DNA of 7,545 bases from Tardiphaga sp. (lineage in GTDB: Bacteria; Pseudomonadota; Alphaproteobacteria; Rhizobiales; Xanthobacteraceae), in the NCBI GenBank assembly GCA_028290325.1, contig JAQGJY010000215.1, forward strand, positions 1 through 7,545. Reading direction: 5' to 3'. The notes below the pieces were generated by a model that worked only from the letters and a program-made list of their open reading frames with translations, was not told the origin of the DNA and made no database searches. This document shows, piece after piece, positions 5,953-7,545 of this stretch. How positions within the stretch are numbered: position 1 is the first letter of the stretch; each line of letters starts with the position of its first letter. The translations under genes and the position numbers were made by a program.

Positions 5953-7167
5953 ATGAGCGTGCGCCCCCAGACCAAGGACAAGCCGGCCCCGGTGAATTTC
6001 CTGTGGGACGATGCCTTTCTGCTCGACGATCAATTGACCGAAGACGAGCGCATGATCCGCGACACCGCGCGCGCTTACGCGCAGGACAAGCTGCTGCCGC
6101 GCGTCAGCGACGCCTATCTGAACGAGTCGACCGATCGCGAGATCTTCAATGAGATGGGCGAGCTCGGCCTGATCGGCGTGACGCTGCCGGAAGAATATGG
6201 CTGCGCCAATGCCAGCTACGTCGCCTACGGTCTGATCGCGCGCGAGATTGAGCGGGTGGATTCGGGCTATCGCTCGATGAACTCGGTGCAGACCTCTTTG
6301 GTGATGTATCCGATCTACGCCTATGGCGACGAAACGCAGCGCAAGAAGTATCTGCCGAAACTGGCGACCGGCGAATGGGTCGGCTGCTTCGGCCTGACCG
6401 AGCCCGATGCCGGCTCCGATCCCGGCGGCATGAAGACCCGCGCCGAAAAGGTTTCCGACGGTTATCGCCTGACCGGCTCGAAGATGTGGATTTCCAACGC
6501 GCCGATCGCCGACGTCTTCGTTGTGTGGGCGAAGTCGGCCGCGCATGACAATCAGATCCGCGGCTTCATCCTCGAAAAGGGCATGAAGGGCCTCACCGCG
6601 CCGAAGATCGGCGGCAAGCTCTCGTTGCGCGCCTCGATCACCGGCGAGATCGTGATGGACGGCGTCATCGTCCCGGAAGAGAATCTGCTGCCCAACGTTT
6701 CCGGGCTCAAAGGCCCGTTCGGCTGCCTCAACCGCGCCCGTTACGGCATCTCATGGGGCGTGATGGGTGCCGCGGAGGACTGCATGCACCGCGCGCGGCA
6801 ATACACGCTCGATCGCAAGCAGTTCAATCGCCCGCTCGCCGCGACGCAACTGGTGCAGAAGAAACTGGCCGACATGCAGACCGAGATCACCCTCGGGCTG
6901 CAGGGCTCGTTGCGCGTCGGCCGGTTGATGGACGAGGGCAAGATGGCGCCTGAGATGATCTCGATCATGAAGCGCAACAATTGCGGCAAGGCGTTGGATA
7001 TCGCCCGCGTCGCGCGCGACATGCATGGCGGCAACGGCATCTCGATCGAATATCACGTGATGCGCCACGCCCAGAATCTCGAGACCGTGAACACCTATGA
7101 GGGCACGCACGACGTGCACGCGCTGATCCTCGGCCGGGCCATCACCGGCATTCAGGCGTTCGGGTAA
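5953..7167 (+). CDS. gcdH: Glutaryl-CoA dehydrogenase (acyl-CoA dehydrogenase family)
   Basis: A 404-residue FAD enzyme, normally a homotetramer, that oxidatively decarboxylates glutaryl-CoA to crotonyl-CoA at the end of lysine, tryptophan and aromatic dicarboxylate degradation, passing electrons to electron-transferring flavoprotein. Three acyl-CoA dehydrogenase domains are present: an N-terminal helical domain (to about 140) with GYRSMNSVQTSLVMYPIYAYG, whose Arg107 matches the substrate-binding Arg of glutaryl-CoA dehydrogenases; a beta domain with LTEPDAGSDPGGMKTRA (148-164) and WISNAP; and a C-terminal helical domain with RKQFNRPLAATQLVQ, MHGGNGIS and TYEGTHDVHALILGRAITG. Glu383 is the catalytic base, placed as in GCDH. 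These motifs favour glutaryl-CoA over other acyl-CoAs. The ATG at 5953 has the ribosome site GAGAGGA at 5940-5946; an earlier in-frame ATG at 5863 would add 30 residues unlike the family. It appears to have its own promoter. Confidence 0.95.
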   Translation: MSVRPQTKDKPAPVNFLWDDAFLLDDQLTEDERMIRDTARAYAQDKLLPRVSDAYLNESTDREIFNEMGELGLIGVTLPEEYGCANASYVAYGLIAREIERVDSGYRSMNSVQTSLVMYPIYAYGDETQRKKYLPKLATGEWVGCFGLTEPDAGSDPGGMKTRAEKVSDGYRLTGSKMWISNAPIADVFVVWAKSAAHDNQIRGFILEKGMKGLTAPKIGGKLSLRASITGEIVMDGVIVPEENLLPNVSGLKGPFGCLNRARYGISWGVMGAAEDCMHRARQYTLDRKQFNRPLAATQLVQKKLADMQTEITLGLQGSLRVGRLMDEGKMAPEMISIMKRNNCGKALDIARVARDMHGGNGISIEYHVMRHAQNLETVNTYEGTHDVHALILGRAITGIQAFG

Positions 7168-7184
7168 CAAGGTCCGCTGTGACG

Positions 7185-7289
7185 CACGGCGTCGCGACAC
7201 ACACGGCGTCGCCACCCGGCTCGACCGGGCGGCCCAGTATCCCACGGCATGAATGTTCATCCTGAGCGGCACGAAAACCGGTTCGCCGC
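7185..7289. repeat. Repeat fragments and hairpins between gcdH and the MBL gene
   Basis: The gap holds three short structures. CACGGCGTCGC occurs twice in direct orientation (7185-7195 and 7202-7212). CCCGG-CTCGA-CCGGG (7215-7229) forms a hairpin extended by GCC/GGC after one mismatch (7211-7233) and could act as a terminator for gcdH, although no U-tract follows. An imperfect hairpin GCGG...CCGC (7266-7289) encloses CGAA-AACCGG-TTCG. Phrases such as CCGGCTCGACCGGGC and GCGGGAATGACG look like pieces of dispersed intergenic repeats of Bradyrhizobium-like genomes, which is recollection rather than a search. Confidence 0.4.
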
Positions 7290-7352
7290 ATGCGCGGGAA
7301 TGACGTCCTCTATGCGCAAGCTCTGCGGCTGAACACGGGCAATGAGATTTCA

Positions 7353-7545
7353 ATGACCGATGACACCAAGGACGACGTTCCGTTCAATCGCGACTTCCCG
7401 CTGAAGCCGGGCGTCGCCGAGCACGTCGTGCCCGGCGTGCGCCGCGTGTTATGCGACAACCCGTCGCCGTTCACCTTCACCGGCACGGTGAGCTACATCG
7501 TCGGCCCGATGACGCCAGGCGGCAACGTCGCGATCATCGATCCCG
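7353..7545 (+). CDS. MBL-fold metallo-hydrolase, N-terminal part (cut by window edge)
   Basis: The first 64 codons of an open frame that runs off the window. The protein begins MTDDTKDDVPFNRDF and continues with VVPGVRRVLCDNPSPFTF, then GTVSYIVG and NVAIIDP. This pattern (a loop of the NPSPFTFTGT type, the strand YIVG, then a strand ending in IIDP) is the start of the LACTB2-like branch of the metallo-beta-lactamase superfamily, where the Asp-Pro turn precedes the HxHxDH zinc motif. That motif lies beyond the window, so activity cannot be judged. The ATG at 7353 has only a weak ribosome site (ATGAGAT at 7342-7348). It follows gcdH in the same direction after 185 bases with hairpins, so it may be a separate unit. 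The substrate is unknown. Confidence 0.8.
   Translation, partial: MTDDTKDDVPFNRDFPLKPGVAEHVVPGVRRVLCDNPSPFTFTGTVSYIVGPMTPGGNVAIIDP

Overview
The window is GC-rich chromosomal DNA, most likely from an alphaproteobacterium of the order Hyphomicrobiales (Bradyrhizobium/Rhodopseudomonas/Afipia-like). This rests on codon use, on the alphaproteobacterial character of the proteins, and on the short palindromic elements of the type CCCTCTCCC...GGGAGAGGG between genes. The genus is inference. No mobile element, tRNA, rRNA or CRISPR array is visible, and every gap between genes is shorter than 300 bases.

Layout from left to right: an aldo/keto reductase (26-844, +); a compound palindrome (872-938) in the convergent gap; nikR, the nickel-responsive repressor (969-1406, -); a divergent control region with a textbook NikR operator (1427-1454); a TonB-dependent outer-membrane receptor (1526-3760, +); a DUF4198-family periplasmic protein overlapping the receptor stop codon (3754-4506, +); ribB fused to a degenerate GTP cyclohydrolase II-like domain (RibBX type, 4618-5694, +); a gap of about 260 bases with two palindromic repeat elements and a possible promoter; glutaryl-CoA dehydrogenase gcdH (5953-7167, +); a gap of 185 bases with hairpins and repeat fragments; and the first 64 codons of an MBL-fold hydrolase (7353 to the window edge, +).

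The centre of interest is 969-4506, which reads as a self-contained nickel-acquisition module. A repressor with intact nickel ligands is divergent from a receptor/periplasmic-protein pair. The one NikR operator between them matches the classic GTATGA-N16-TCATAC pattern exactly, and it contains a perfect TTGACA hexamer pointing toward the receptor. The simplest model is that nickel-loaded NikR shuts off TonB-dependent import of nickel (probably as a chelate) across the outer membrane, and perhaps also its own gene. An inner-membrane nickel transporter and the nickel enzymes served are not in the window.

The flanking genes (aldo/keto reductase, RibBX, GcdH, MBL hydrolase) look like ordinary housekeeping or catabolic genes with no evident link to nickel. 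Nothing here is a clearly undescribed system. The strongest points for follow-up are the operator/promoter architecture, the substrate of the receptor pair, and the catalytically dead C-terminal domain of RibBX.
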